Assembly (NCBI RefSeq): GCF_963666675.1
Contig: NZ_OY762929.1
Span: 992,001 to 1,056,000, forward strand
Direction: 5' to 3'
Length of the DNA stretch: 64,000 nucleotides
Source: an uncultured Desulfobacter sp.
GTDB lineage: Bacteria; Desulfobacterota; Desulfobacteria; Desulfobacterales; Desulfobacteraceae
Position 1 is the stretch's first letter, and every line of letters begins with the position of its first letter. The position numbers and the translations under genes were made by a program. This document shows positions 16,801 through 24,928 of the stretch, piece after piece. The notes beneath the pieces were generated by a model. The model had not been told where the DNA came from. It worked only from the letters and a program-made list of their open reading frames with translations, and did no database searches.

Positions 16801-18925
16801 GGAAATAGTCGCATCCTTCTACGATGCGGCTTCGGGTGCCTGGGGAACAACTGAACAGCTCACAAATAATACGGTCACGGACCGCAAACCCCGACCCATC
16901 AGTTTTGGAGCACAGAAAGGAATATTATGGATTCAGAACCAGGCTCAAGAAATGGTTGGAAGCTCAGTTTACGGGGACAGTTTGATGTATGCCGACTGGA
17001 ACGGATCTTCATGGGAAAGTCCCGTTTCTATATGCTCGAACCAGAAGGGCATTATTGATTATACAGTCATCAGCGATGATCAGGGCGAATGTCACATCGT
17101 ATTCATAGTCGATGAAGATGGTGACCCGTCAACATCTGATGATCTGGAGCTTTATTATATTGTTACAGCCAGTGGTACATGGCAGACAGCTTTACGAATG
17201 ACTGACAACAGCACAAAGGACAGCCTGCCTGTCCTGGTAAAACCCGATACTGACCCGGTTCTTGTCTGGAATGCTGATTCTGCCCTTATGTACACATCAC
17301 TATCGGACTGGAATCCCAAAAGCATTTACAGCCAGGCCGGCCTTGCAGGGAAATCCCCGGGATTGGACGGGCAGGGATTTTCAGGAGGAGCTGCCATTGC
17401 CTATTCAGCCCAGACGTCAAGCGGTGTAGATATTTTTGTTTCATTTTATAACTCAAGTCGTGATCAGTGGTCGCTGCCCAGACAACTGACAGACGATAAC
17501 AGTTCGGAAAGCTCCATTTCCATGGCTTTTGACGGTTCCGAAATTGTTCTTTCCTATCTGAAAACACAGACAGTTTACAAGGATATTGAAGTTGAACTGA
17601 ATGGACAGACACAGATTATCTCCAATGTCCCACAGCCAGGAAGAACCGATCTTTATGTCTTGCGCCACACGCTGGGATATGATCTGGCAATTAGCTCCGG
17701 ATCATTGTCTACTGATCCAGAGAACCCTGCTCCAGGAACTTCTGCAGATATTCATGTAAATATTGAAAACCAGGGTGATCTTATCGTGCAGGATCTGACA
17801 GTAAGGTTCTACGATGGAGCCCCGGGGTTGGGTGGTGAAATGATCAGCGAATCCATCATAACAAATTTAAATGCCGGGGAAAATACGGATGTCAGTATCC
17901 AGTGGGCTGTTCCATCAGACCTGAATTCTCATAATATTTATGTCGTGGTGGACCCGGAACTGGGTTTTGATGATCGGAACAGGGATAATAATTCAATTTC
18001 AAAATGGACTATTCTGACTGATCTTGGGGTTGAATCGAGTTGGAACGAGGAACTGTCCAATACCCAGACTATAGTTACCTCAAAAATTGTTAATAATGGC
18101 GTAATCCCTTCAAGCCGGGTAAAGGTTCACTGGTATCTGGGAAGTACAGACGGCGATGAAATATTCTCTGAAGAGCTTGATGGTATAGCAGCAGGATCAT
18201 TCAGAGAGTGCTCTCTAATATTGGATCATAGCAGCATTGAAACTGAAAATGGGTTTGCTGTTGTTCATACCGTGGTTGATGTCGCAGATGAGGTGATTGA
18301 GGTGGATGAAAATAATAACAGTCAGTTTACGCTGCTCAGCGGGCTTGCTATTGCTGATGCGGATAACGACGGTGTGCCTGATACGACAGATCTGTGTCCT
18401 GATACCCCTGAAGGTGAAACTGTTGATGCGTGGGGCTGTTCAGACAGTCAGACAGACAGCGATGGTGACGGGGTCCCTGATGCTGATGACCAATGCCCGG
18501 AGACTGCCGCAGGGTATACTGTATACAGCAATGGATGTTCAGCAATCCAACTGGATTCTGATAGCGATGGTCTTACTGACACGTTTGAGCAGACCATTAT
18601 AGACTTCAACGATTCAGATGGGATTCAAAGCCTGGGTGATGTAATGCCTAAAGATGATTTTGACAATGACGGTTTCAGCAATATCCGGGAGCTTTTTTCA
18701 GGTACTCTGGCCACAGATGCTCTGGATATTCCGGGATGTATAGCCGATTCTTCTAATGACGGGGATATAGATGGTGAGGAAATTTCCAAAATTGCTAATA
18801 CTTATGGAAGCGTGGATTGTACCGCAGACGGATGCTTTGAGAATGACCTTGATAATGACGGAGATGTAGACGATATAGACTTCCTGTTTACTATAGAAGA
18901 TTTCGGTCGTGAAGATTGCTATTAA
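13823..18925 (+). CDS. Giant exported multidomain protein: RCC1 repeats, CARDB-like, TSP3 and dockerin-like EF-hands
   Basis: The frame opens at 13718, but ATG 13823 puts a signal peptide (basic start, hydrophobic stretch, cleavage near DTTWA) at the N-terminus and gives 1,700 residues. Order: seven RCC1-like repeats with the core HTVGLKSDGTVVAVG; a PEGA-like strand region; a carboxypeptidase-regulatory-like domain (ASLEGVV, GKYSFEGVVPGTYTI); a long unassigned middle; two CARDB-like adhesion domains (about 1,290-1,500); TSP3 calcium repeats (DADNDGVPDTTDLCPD); and paired EF-hand-like loops at the C-terminus as in dockerins. Likely secreted or on the cell surface, calcium-dependent, binding proteins or glycans. 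No sortase motif or autotransporter barrel is seen. It is cargo of the 8.4-kb element. Confidence 0.8.
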   Translation: MEKPNKRVSIFTGPTFIFVMLLIVCGIVDTTWAVQPMISAESLHTVGLKSDGTVVAVGNNNDGKCDVGSWTNIVQVSADGTHTLGLKSDGKVVAVGFDGWGAFDQLEVGSWTNIVQVAAGDLHSVGLRSNGTVAAIGNNWAGQLNVGSWANIVQISAGYRTTVGLKSDGTVVAVGRNDYGQYDVFDVDDWTDIVQISAGYHTVVGLKSDGTVIAAGYDGNGQLDVGLWTDIVQVSAGVMGSHTVGLKSDGMVVAVGLNDYGQCEVSSWTNIVQVSAGQVHTVGLKSDGTVVSVGNNNYGQCDVHDWNLGQGNESGYLIVSIEPNEAINMSAQWRLDGGEWKDSGYYFSVAEGQYTIDFKNVDGWNKPVNQILTVQSGQITALTASYTQASTTTASLEGVVCGRGDQGLITGVLEGATVTLIGHGSQATDTQGKYSFEGVVPGTYTITAEHTGYYTSTQADISLSAGTTRAISFQLTPESQAGGPAVFDFRSPDGRHFIPGMSGDIEFSTLVDWSGSAGTVRFQVNGEWQNPALTDIGGGQARAELSITAPSAIYSCTELVIEVTNGEGETEWLNTGVHFSPFIGVIPWYEDNISWTPSGASLFFSKGYSFSFDLPLPSDLFEIEASFGYEKNFSYDLMSATLSGTLSGEGGIGFKIPTPQPKLNVLGEASITIEGGLDISFSRCEEPEITPSWSMGFSGKSGIEAPAVLLLDTVAPGVGTFLATIPGVNDILLQLYMLYGGGISGEYPDGQTGDCLLGSHSTTGYVTGGLEAQAIVDFSENFNAGLYVGGGGIFIVDTCPELGINGFVGRLYAGAFAELFSLKASTEIGAEIEWDFTSDSMATVLEAKGLDKSLENLSWKPVSDGLLEWGDANRLLATAKSLTSKGTETTEEKSVLENLAWGGHPSLVINGTRSTILYTLFDTKKSWYQSSDIGSVVQVDDTAWTTSRLTDDQDAEFNPVIQKMDTDTLLAAWSRVNGDVSAATNPEDIVPYLEIVASFYDAASGAWGTTEQLTNNTVTDRKPRPISFGAQKGILWIQNQAQEMVGSSVYGDSLMYADWNGSSWESPVSICSNQKGIIDYTVISDDQGECHIVFIVDEDGDPSTSDDLELYYIVTASGTWQTALRMTDNSTKDSLPVLVKPDTDPVLVWNADSALMYTSLSDWNPKSIYSQAGLAGKSPGLDGQGFSGGAAIAYSAQTSSGVDIFVSFYNSSRDQWSLPRQLTDDNSSESSISMAFDGSEIVLSYLKTQTVYKDIEVELNGQTQIISNVPQPGRTDLYVLRHTLGYDLAISSGSLSTDPENPAPGTSADIHVNIENQGDLIVQDLTVRFYDGAPGLGGEMISESIITNLNAGENTDVSIQWAVPSDLNSHNIYVVVDPELGFDDRNRDNNSISKWTILTDLGVESSWNEELSNTQTIVTSKIVNNGVIPSSRVKVHWYLGSTDGDEIFSEELDGIAAGSFRECSLILDHSSIETENGFAVVHTVVDVADEVIEVDENNNSQFTLLSGLAIADADNDGVPDTTDLCPDTPEGETVDAWGCSDSQTDSDGDGVPDADDQCPETAAGYTVYSNGCSAIQLDSDSDGLTDTFEQTIIDFNDSDGIQSLGDVMPKDDFDNDGFSNIRELFSGTLATDALDIPGCIADSSNDGDIDGEEISKIANTYGSVDCTADGCFENDLDNDGDVDDIDFLFTIEDFGREDCY
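13935..14745 (+). repeat. Seven tandem RCC1-type coding repeats
   Basis: Units of about 110-125 bp encode the core VGLKSDGTVVAVG followed by SWTNIVQVSAG. DNA similarity between units is high enough (GGTCTCAAATCYGAYGGCAC recurs) for slippage or recombination to change copy number. Confidence 0.85.
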
Positions 18926-18999
18926 CCTAAAGTGATCTAATTTTTTTGTTTAGAATCTACGTTGATTTGCGATTGTAAACATTGGGATGGGAGCATTGC

Positions 19000-19140
19000 A
19001 TGAAATACAATCGGTTTTTTCTTGTTGGATCTTTTTTAAAGTTTATTTCTATTGTGTTCGTTTTTTTTTTTGCTTTTTGGGGATTGATTACTGAGGCTTG
19101 TTTTGCGAATAAATCTTTCAAAAAAACAGTAAAAAATTAA
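19000..19140 (+). CDS. Short signal-peptide-like protein or truncated exported-protein start
   Basis: A 46-residue frame with a GGGAGC ribosome-like site. It has a basic N-terminus, a strongly hydrophobic stretch (FISIVFVFFFAFWGLI), then ACFA as a plausible cleavage site and only nine further residues. It probably is the start of an exported-protein gene that lost its body, or a small membrane peptide. The rest of 18926-19276 shows no gene. Confidence 0.35.
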   Translation: MKYNRFFLVGSFLKFISIVFVFFFAFWGLITEACFANKSFKKTVKN

Positions 19141-19276
19141 TAGCCTCAAGGGCGAGCCTTTTGTCTATTTATGCGCTGTGTAACCCTTGTCAGTCATGGC
19201 GTTAACTTCTTTTGTTATTGGAGGGCTGGCATGTAAATCCGGTAGATCTGGCCGAAATGTTTGATGTGAACTTTTT

Positions 19277-19870
19277 TTAAAGCTCATTTTGATAAACGCT
19301 CTTAATTTCTTCAGGCTGGACGCAAAGATAATCCAAGGTCTGTTTTTGACTGGTGTGATTGAAACAAACCATTAATTCTGGGATCCCAACACCGAAGGTG
19401 ACTCGTTGATGATATCCCCAGGTTTTTCTTAGGGTGTGGCTGGCGTAGTTCCCCTTCAGGTTGATATCCTTACACCATTTTTTTACCAAAGTGCTTAGGC
19501 TGGAAACCGTCAGGGCATTTTTGTCCTTTCGGTTGCTCAGAAAAAGAAAATCATCATCTTCATATTTAATGGATTTAAGCAGATTTTGAATTGCTTCAAT
19601 GCAAACCCGATTTAAATTGATCCGCCGTTGTTTCTGCGTTTTTTTTTCCTTCAAGGTGATTTCTTCCCCGGGCTGAAGGTGCCGCACTTGTTCAACTTTG
19701 ATTTTCAGCAAATCTGAAGCCCGCAGATTGGTATTAATTCCCAAAATGAACAAACAGAGGTTCCGAGGAGAATCCTGTAAAATTTTTTTTATGAGTTTGA
19801 TGTCTTTTTGCCTCCGGATCGGTTCAACAGAAATATGGCTTCCTTTCTTAGGATGATTCAAATTTTTCAT
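19277..19870 (-). CDS. Single-domain tyrosine recombinase (FimB-sized)
   Basis: A 197-residue protein from ATG 19870; a TTG six codons earlier is possible. It contains only the catalytic domain: first arginine in INTNLRASDLLKIK, beta-hairpin lysine region KKTQKQRRINL, HTLRKTW box, second histidine in CFNHTSQKQ and nucleophile tyrosine in LDYLCV. There is no N-terminal SAM-like core-binding domain, as in FimB/FimE invertases. The first 18 codons lie within the terminal repeat and are duplicated in inverted orientation at 11832. Unrelated in style to the island integrase at 45004. Confidence 0.85.
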   Translation of the reverse strand: MKNLNHPKKGSHISVEPIRRQKDIKLIKKILQDSPRNLCLFILGINTNLRASDLLKIKVEQVRHLQPGEEITLKEKKTQKQRRINLNRVCIEAIQNLLKSIKYEDDDFLFLSNRKDKNALTVSSLSTLVKKWCKDINLKGNYASHTLRKTWGYHQRVTFGVGIPELMVCFNHTSQKQTLDYLCVQPEEIKSVYQNEL

Positions 19871-20030
19871 ATCTTCAAGAATTCCCAACTTTTAATAAAA
19901 ATATGAATAAAAGTTAGGATATGTTTTTTGAAAAAGCAAGTCCAAATTTCAAAAAACAGTCCCAAGGCTTTTATTGATGAGCCTTTGGAGTAATTTTGAT
20001 GCTCCCCAACTTTTATGCAAAAGTTGGGAA
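19813..20030 (-). repeat. Right terminal inverted repeat of the 8.4-kb element
   Basis: The complement of 11676-11888. The compact palindrome (CCCCAACTTTT, centre ATGC on this strand, AAAAGTTGGG) is at about 20005-20028 and the wide one at about 19883-19918. The centres of the compact palindromes differ between the two ends while the arms are identical, as expected for recombinase-binding arms around a spacer. Confidence 0.85.
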
Positions 20031-20184
20031 TAATTCGGGGAATTGAATTTCAAGCGATAGACAGTTTATTTTCAGTCGAAAATCTGATTGATTTCAACGC
20101 CTTTTTATAGACTATAAGTTCAGTTTGGTAGCGATAGTGAATGCTGTGTTGTTTGCCAAAATTATTTGCATGGTAAAAAAGGGG

Positions 20185-20213
20185 TTGACATATTTAAATA
20201 TAGTTCGTATATG
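20185..20213 (+). promoter_or_regulatory. Sigma-70 promoter before the NusG paralog
   Basis: TTGACA (20185-20190), 17-bp spacer, TATATG (20208-20213). It would give a leader of about 210 nt before the coding region. The rest of 20031-20432 shows no gene. Confidence 0.65.
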
Positions 20214-20432
20214 CTGTGACGCGATGTTAGTTAAGACAGAATAATTCAGCCTAAGTGCTAAATGTATTCTATATATAAGACATTTAAGATTAATTAAAAT
20301 AATTGAGTTTAAATGTTTTTATTCATTTACTTCAGGATTGCCTGGGTTCTTTTTAGCAGTCTCCCCTTTTGTTCGATCTTTTTTGATTCTCATTCATTTT
20401 ATTTCGTTAAAGAATAATTAATCCAGAGGTAA

Positions 20433-21200
20433 TTGATAAAAATATGCGTTCGCCCGGGTGGCGACGCAAAATTCTCCACATACAGTGATATGGTACCTGA
20501 CGAGACGCTTGGGATAGCATATGCATATCCTTCACCCCTGGCTGGCTTATGGGGCAAGTCTAACTTTTTAATGTTCAATTATCCAAATGTCATCATTATA
20601 AATTTGATCATGAAAATAATCAAAGGTGTAGATTCCGGACAATTCCCTGTAAAAGTAGATAATACCTTCACCGATTACCAAAATTGGTATGTCATTCAGA
20701 CGATGTCCAGAAGTGAACAAAAACTGGTTTCAACCCTCAAGGTGCTTTTAAAAAACATCCATGTTTATCTTCCGACCCGGAAGGTTATCCATCAACTCAA
20801 AGGGGTACAACATATTATTGAGCTGCCGCTATTTCCAGGTTATGTCTTTGTTTACAAAAGTATTTCTGAAGCTTTGGATGTGCTTGAAAAGGCTAATTCA
20901 AGAATTGCTTTTCAACCGGTAATGGCTAATGGGAAATACCTGGAAGCCTATAAAAATGAAATGAAATTTCTTTTTGAGATAACAGGGGAAAACGGAGTGA
21001 TCGAATTATCCCAAGGTATCGTTATGGAGAATGAAGAGGTCCTGATCATACAAGGCCCTTTGAAGCAGTTGAAAGGCAAAATTCTCTTTATTGATAAGAG
21101 AAAAAACAAAGCCAAGGTCCGAATTGAATTCATGAACCGGATGCTCGACATATCCCTTGGCCTTGAAGTTTTATCCCGTCCTTTTCCCAAAGTGCAATAA
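20433..21200 (+). CDS. Specialised NusG paralog (RfaH/UpxY/LoaP-like antiterminator)
   Basis: Residues from about 20682 onward form the NusG N-terminal domain (NWYVIQTMSRSEQKLVSTLK, ELPLFPGYVFVY) and a KOW-type C-terminal domain (ENEEVLIIQGPLKQLKGKILFIDKRKNKAKVRIEF). Family members ride RNA polymerase through long operons for polysaccharides or secondary metabolites. TTG 20433 has an AGAGG site; ATG 20611 would give a more typical 196-residue protein, so the first ~59 residues are doubtful. Its normal downstream operon is gone: a truncated ligase start follows and then IS elements. Confidence 0.82.
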   Translation: MIKICVRPGGDAKFSTYSDMVPDETLGIAYAYPSPLAGLWGKSNFLMFNYPNVIIINLIMKIIKGVDSGQFPVKVDNTFTDYQNWYVIQTMSRSEQKLVSTLKVLLKNIHVYLPTRKVIHQLKGVQHIIELPLFPGYVFVYKSISEALDVLEKANSRIAFQPVMANGKYLEAYKNEMKFLFEITGENGVIELSQGIVMENEEVLIIQGPLKQLKGKILFIDKRKNKAKVRIEFMNRMLDISLGLEVLSRPFPKVQ

Positions 21201-21325
21201 CATCAATGTGCCGGCCTATCGGCACCTACTCTTACCCCACACCGAAATTTAAAAATAATAATAAGTTACACGGGCTCTTTTTTAAAAAATCATAAAGTTC
21301 AAATATCATCAAAGGGGATCTAATA

Positions 21326-21454
21326 ATGAATGATTCTTTCGATAAAAAAAACATCAGACATGCTCTCATTACAGATTTGGTGCAAGAATATGCAAAAGTA
21401 ATCCCTGATCATCGAGCTTTTACCTGGCTGTGTCCTTTCGGCAAGCCTGTGTAA
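21326..21454 (+). pseudogene. Truncated start of an AMP-dependent ligase-like gene
   Basis: A strong AAAGGGGATC site precedes an ATG opening a 42-residue frame. Its DLVQEYAKVIPDHRAFTWL resembles the N-terminus of acyl-AMP ligases and adenylation enzymes (pattern: leucine-rich helix, PD, R, AFTFL). The frame stops soon after and an IS66 end follows, so the body has been lost. The assignment rests on about 20 residues. Confidence 0.4.
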
Positions 21455-21579
21455 ATCAAAAAAATTAAGATAACATTCAAAACAGACCCGATCCAAAAAA
21501 ACAGTGTGTAAGGCGATGAGGGATAGTTTGCAGTGCAAAAATGTGTCTCAAAACATACTGGATTGGCTAAAAGGTCGTT

Positions 21580-21734
21580 TTACAGATTATCAGCTGTTTC
21601 CCCTGATTTTTTAGCGATTGTGTTTTCAAATGACCACGGCAACCAGTCAGAAGGGTTTTGGAAGATCTCGGAAGAGTGCTTCTGTAGTGCGGTCAGGTAT
21701 TCAAAGGGATTTATATTTTGCAGGTTGCAGGTAT
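21580..21734 (-). pseudogene. tnpC: IS66 transposase TnpC, C-terminal fragment
   Basis: It reads TCNLQNINPFEYLTALQKHS...NPSDWLPWSFENTIA, the typical IS66 C-terminal tail, then a stop at 21580. It continues the larger fragment at 23483-24895. Joining the two at the duplicated 5 bp gives 1,563 nt, exactly 521 codons. Confidence 0.9.
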
Positions 21735-21799
21735 CCCCCTGTGTCAGGATAGATGTCGCCTCAATTGAAAATTAAATTCGGGGCATTGAGGTTATAAAA

Positions 21800-22288
21800 A
21801 TGGGACATTCTATCCAAATCAAAGAGGCTGTGTTACAAAAGGTACTACTGGGCAACAAACCCCACCATGAGATATCGCAAGAATTCGGAGTTGGCCGATC
21901 AACAATCGGAAAATGGCTAAGACAATATAAAGAAAGCGGCAACACTGCATTGAAATCAAAAGCGAAACGCCCCAAAGACTGGTCTTCTGAGCAAAGAATT
22001 TCAGCACTTATAGAAACAGGAACTATGACTTCTGAAGAATGTGTTGCCTGGTGCCGTAAAAAAGGAATTTTTTGCCATCACTTGGAGCAATGGAGAAAAG
22101 ATGCCGTTTCCGGTATGTCAAACACTGCAGATAAAAGGCAAAGTGAAAAGGAAAAACAATATAAAAAAGAAATATCCTCTTTAAGACGCGACCTTTCCCG
22201 TAAAGAAAAAGCACTTGCAGAAACAGCGGCCTTGCTGGTTCTTAAAAAAAAAGCCCAGGCGATCTGGGGGGAGCCAGAGGAAGATTGA
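21800..22288 (+). CDS. IS3-family transposase OrfA
   Basis: A 162-residue DNA-binding subunit. The N-terminal helix-turn-helix is HEISQEFGVGRSTIGKWLRQYKES, and a C-terminal coiled coil contains LSRKEKALAETAALLVLKKKAQAIWG, the usual OrfA tail. The end overlaps orfB by four bases, so OrfB may be made by reinitiation rather than by frameshift. Related to the OrfA at 41492-42016. Confidence 0.9.
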   Translation: MGHSIQIKEAVLQKVLLGNKPHHEISQEFGVGRSTIGKWLRQYKESGNTALKSKAKRPKDWSSEQRISALIETGTMTSEECVAWCRKKGIFCHHLEQWRKDAVSGMSNTADKRQSEKEKQYKKEISSLRRDLSRKEKALAETAALLVLKKKAQAIWGEPEED

Positions 22289-23340
22289 TAACCTCTGAGG
22301 ATAAACGGTCCGTGTTAACCTTGATATCTGAGGCCTGCCAAGCCGGCGCCGGTAAAAGTAAGGCGGCACAATTATTGGGATTAACAGTGCGAACGATTCA
22401 GCGCTGGAAAAAGCAGGGGACAACAGATCACCGTAAGGGTTCTCGTGCCGTTCCTGCCAATAAGTTGTCGGTTGAAGAGCAAGATAACATTGTCAATGTA
22501 CTGAAATCTCAGGAATATGCAGATTTCAGCCCCAATCAAATCGTTCCAAAGCTTGCTGATCAGGGTATCTATATGGGATCTGAGTCTACAATGTATAGAA
22601 TTTTGAGAACGCTGAAGATGAACGAGCACCGTCAGGCAAGCAATCCAGTGCATAGACATAGCCCGGAAACATTCACGGCATGTGGTCCTAATCAGATATG
22701 GTCCTGGGATATTACATATTTGCCTTCATCAGTGAAAGGTCAATTCTATTACCTTTATATGGTGATGGATCTATACAGCCGGAAAGCTGTCGCCTGCCAG
22801 GTTTATGAATCGGAGTCCGGAGAATTTGCCTCAGATTTGATAGCAGACGCCTGCATTCGTGAAAAGATATCAAAAAAACAGATTATTTTGCATTCTGATA
22901 ACGGATCTCCAATGAAATCAGCAACTATGTTGGCCAAGCTGCAAGACTTAGGGGTCATGCCGTCCTTTAGCCGGCCCAGTGTCAGCAATGATAACCCTTT
23001 TTCAGAGTCATTGTTCAGAACAATGAAATACAGGCCGAATTATCCGGAAAAGCCATTTGAAAATGTAATTAAAGCAAGAGATTGGGCGGATAATTTTGTC
23101 ACTTGGTATAATACTGTGCATTTCCATAGCAGTCTCAATTTTGTTACTCCTGATGACAGACACCGCGGAAAAGATGTTCAAATCCTTGAGGATCGACATA
23201 AAGTGTATATGGAAGCCCGGTTGAAGAATCCTGAAAGGTGGTCCAAGGGAACAAGAGCCTGGAAGCCAATTACAGAAGTAAGTTTGAAAAAATTCAAGCG
23301 GTTAAAGCCTGAAACCGCTGCTGGAAAAAGGCTTGCTTGA
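22285..23340 (+). CDS. IS3-family transposase OrfB (DDE integrase)
   Basis: A 351-residue catalytic subunit beginning at TTG in the orfA stop. It starts with a helix-turn-helix (GKSKAAQLLGLTVRTIQRWKKQG). The DDE triad sits in WSWDITYLP, ILHSDNGSP and NPFSESLFRTMK, followed by FVTWYNTVHFHSSLNFVTP. It appears intact, so the element may still be active. Confidence 0.93.
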   Translation: MITSEDKRSVLTLISEACQAGAGKSKAAQLLGLTVRTIQRWKKQGTTDHRKGSRAVPANKLSVEEQDNIVNVLKSQEYADFSPNQIVPKLADQGIYMGSESTMYRILRTLKMNEHRQASNPVHRHSPETFTACGPNQIWSWDITYLPSSVKGQFYYLYMVMDLYSRKAVACQVYESESGEFASDLIADACIREKISKKQIILHSDNGSPMKSATMLAKLQDLGVMPSFSRPSVSNDNPFSESLFRTMKYRPNYPEKPFENVIKARDWADNFVTWYNTVHFHSSLNFVTPDDRHRGKDVQILEDRHKVYMEARLKNPERWSKGTRAWKPITEVSLKKFKRLKPETAAGKRLA

Positions 23341-23364
23341 TCGTTGGAATTTAGCACGGCATTA

Positions 23365-23430
23365 GCACAACTCCCTCATGGCTGAGAATGGGCCCCCAAT
23401 TACCCGTCGGAGGTCATGAGGGGGTTGTGC
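23365..23430. terminator. Long hairpin downstream of orfB
   Basis: GCACAACTCCCTCATG pairs with CATGAGGGGGTTGTGC across a 34-nt loop. The second IS3-type element has a hairpin in the same place. There is no clear T-run, so it may block read-through or folding at the IS end rather than terminate. Confidence 0.55.
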
Positions 23431-23437
23431 GGCAAAA

Positions 23438-24895
23438 TTAGAAAATATTATAGAAAAGGCGACAACTTGCTTGACACGCGCCGGTATGTATCAGGCTCAT
23501 GAACAGGTCGCCAATATAGGCACCGTGTTCGGTTTTATAAAATAATGAATTTTTTCGGTGCAGAATCGACTTTTTCAGCAATTGTTCGCAAAGATTATTA
23601 TCCAGCGGTGCTCCAGGGATCTCCAGGAAACGGGTCAATTCCTGCCAGTGATTCAACATATATGATATGGCCTTGCCCAGACTGGAGTTGGGTTCTACTT
23701 CTTTGTTTTCAAACTTGTCTTCCAGCCATACTTTAAGCGCCCGCATCAGTGGGCCGCTGTGGGTTTGATGATATTGAAGGCGTTGAGCATCGTCCAGGCC
23801 TTGCTCCCTTACCTTATGATCGTGCTCATAAATTTTAGCCACTGTATCAATTACATGGTCACACTCCTCAGGGAAATCGTCCATGACGTCGACAAAGTTA
23901 CGGCGTCCATGCACGAGACAATTGCATAATATCGATTCAAAACCTTTTGGCAGATTCCTGGACAGAGCATCACACATCTGTATTGGCCGATCTTCTCTGG
24001 ATCCCCGTTCTTTCAGAACCCTGGATAAATTTTCTCCAGCATGATTGTGGCCGGTAAAAAACAGGGCAATCTTTCCTACGTCACATTCTGACAGGATTCC
24101 GGAAGTGAACATCCCTTTTCGCTTGGCTGCCTTGTCTGTTTCTTTTATCAAGGATAAAATTTTCATTGTCGTGTCGTCATTGTACAACACCTTGCCTTGT
24201 GCAGCCTGACGGACTAACTCTGTATATACCGGATGAATCTTGTCTGCTACGCTTTCGATGATTTCCCATTGGGTCGATGGGGGCAGCGGCATCCCCAGGC
24301 TAGCCTGAAGTTTGCCCAAGCGGTATAAAGGGACTCCGCTGCCATATTTTAGAAGGGCCAGCATGGCACCGGATTTGGCATCATATTTTTCTTTGCCCAC
24401 ATTGTCGGGCGCCTGGGCAGTAAAAATCTGCCCACAAAGGTTACACCGCAATCTCTGCAGTTCATATACTGTCGCCTGGAAGGGAGCACCGCCTGTTATC
24501 CGGACGATCTTGGCAGGTGGTTTTTCACCATACAATTTACCTTTTTCACAGGCAGGGCAATCATTACCTGACTTAAGGCTTTGATGACAGATCTTGATCT
24601 TCTTGGCACCTTTATAGGCGTTTGCACCATTTTTGCCGTGACCTTTTTTCTTCTTTTTTCGTTTCGGCCGGTTCTGCGGATTCGACGTTTTCTTCTTTTC
24701 GGTCTTATCGCCGAATACCATTTTTAATAACCGTTTAATGGATGCTGCTTTTTCATTGGACAACGTATTCAAATAAGCAACGGTTTCAACCAATGCTTTG
24801 ATCAACTCATAATCGCCGTCCTGCAGTTCATTTGATCTTACCCGCTCAAGGAGCGCGTCAAGTTCGTCCTGCTTTATGTCCATCGTTTTTGACAT
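23438..24895 (-). pseudogene. tnpC: IS66 transposase TnpC, main fragment cut by IS3
   Basis: Contains the leucine-rich N-terminus, the KRKKKKKGHGKNGANAY basic linker, the zinc-binding segment (CHQSLKSGNDCPACEKGK), the paired-cysteine LRCNLCGQIF and the catalytic region with YNDDTTMKI and LVHGRRNFVD, then NNLCEQLLK. Genuine IS66 sequence ends at 23483; the last residues (GACQASCRLFYNIF) are read from the inserted element. The real C-terminus is at 21580-21734. Confidence 0.93.
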
Positions 24896-24928
24896 GAAAT
24901 GTGTGCTATCACATTTAAACTCTAATGT

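Larger units (their letters stand above)
11676..20030. mobile_element. 8.4-kb element with inverted ~215-bp ends and its own tyrosine recombinase
   Basis: Inverted copies of a two-palindrome repeat bound the segment. The right copy runs into an intact single-domain tyrosine recombinase (19277-19870) and the left copy carries only the gene's first codons. Cargo is VapBC and a 1,700-residue exported protein. The architecture fits either a transposable cassette or an invertible segment; neither activity is shown here. No flanking target duplication was recognised. Confidence 0.6.
21735..23482 (+). mobile_element. IS3-family element inside IS66 tnpC, with 5-bp target duplication
   Basis: 1,748 bp flanked by GGTAT at 21730-21734 and 23483-23487. 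The ends share TGTCA...TGTCGCCT in inverted orientation. It carries orfA and orfB on the plus strand and a strong hairpin between orfB and the right end. Removing the element plus one GGTAT restores the tnpC frame through SLIHTCNLQN. Confidence 0.92.
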
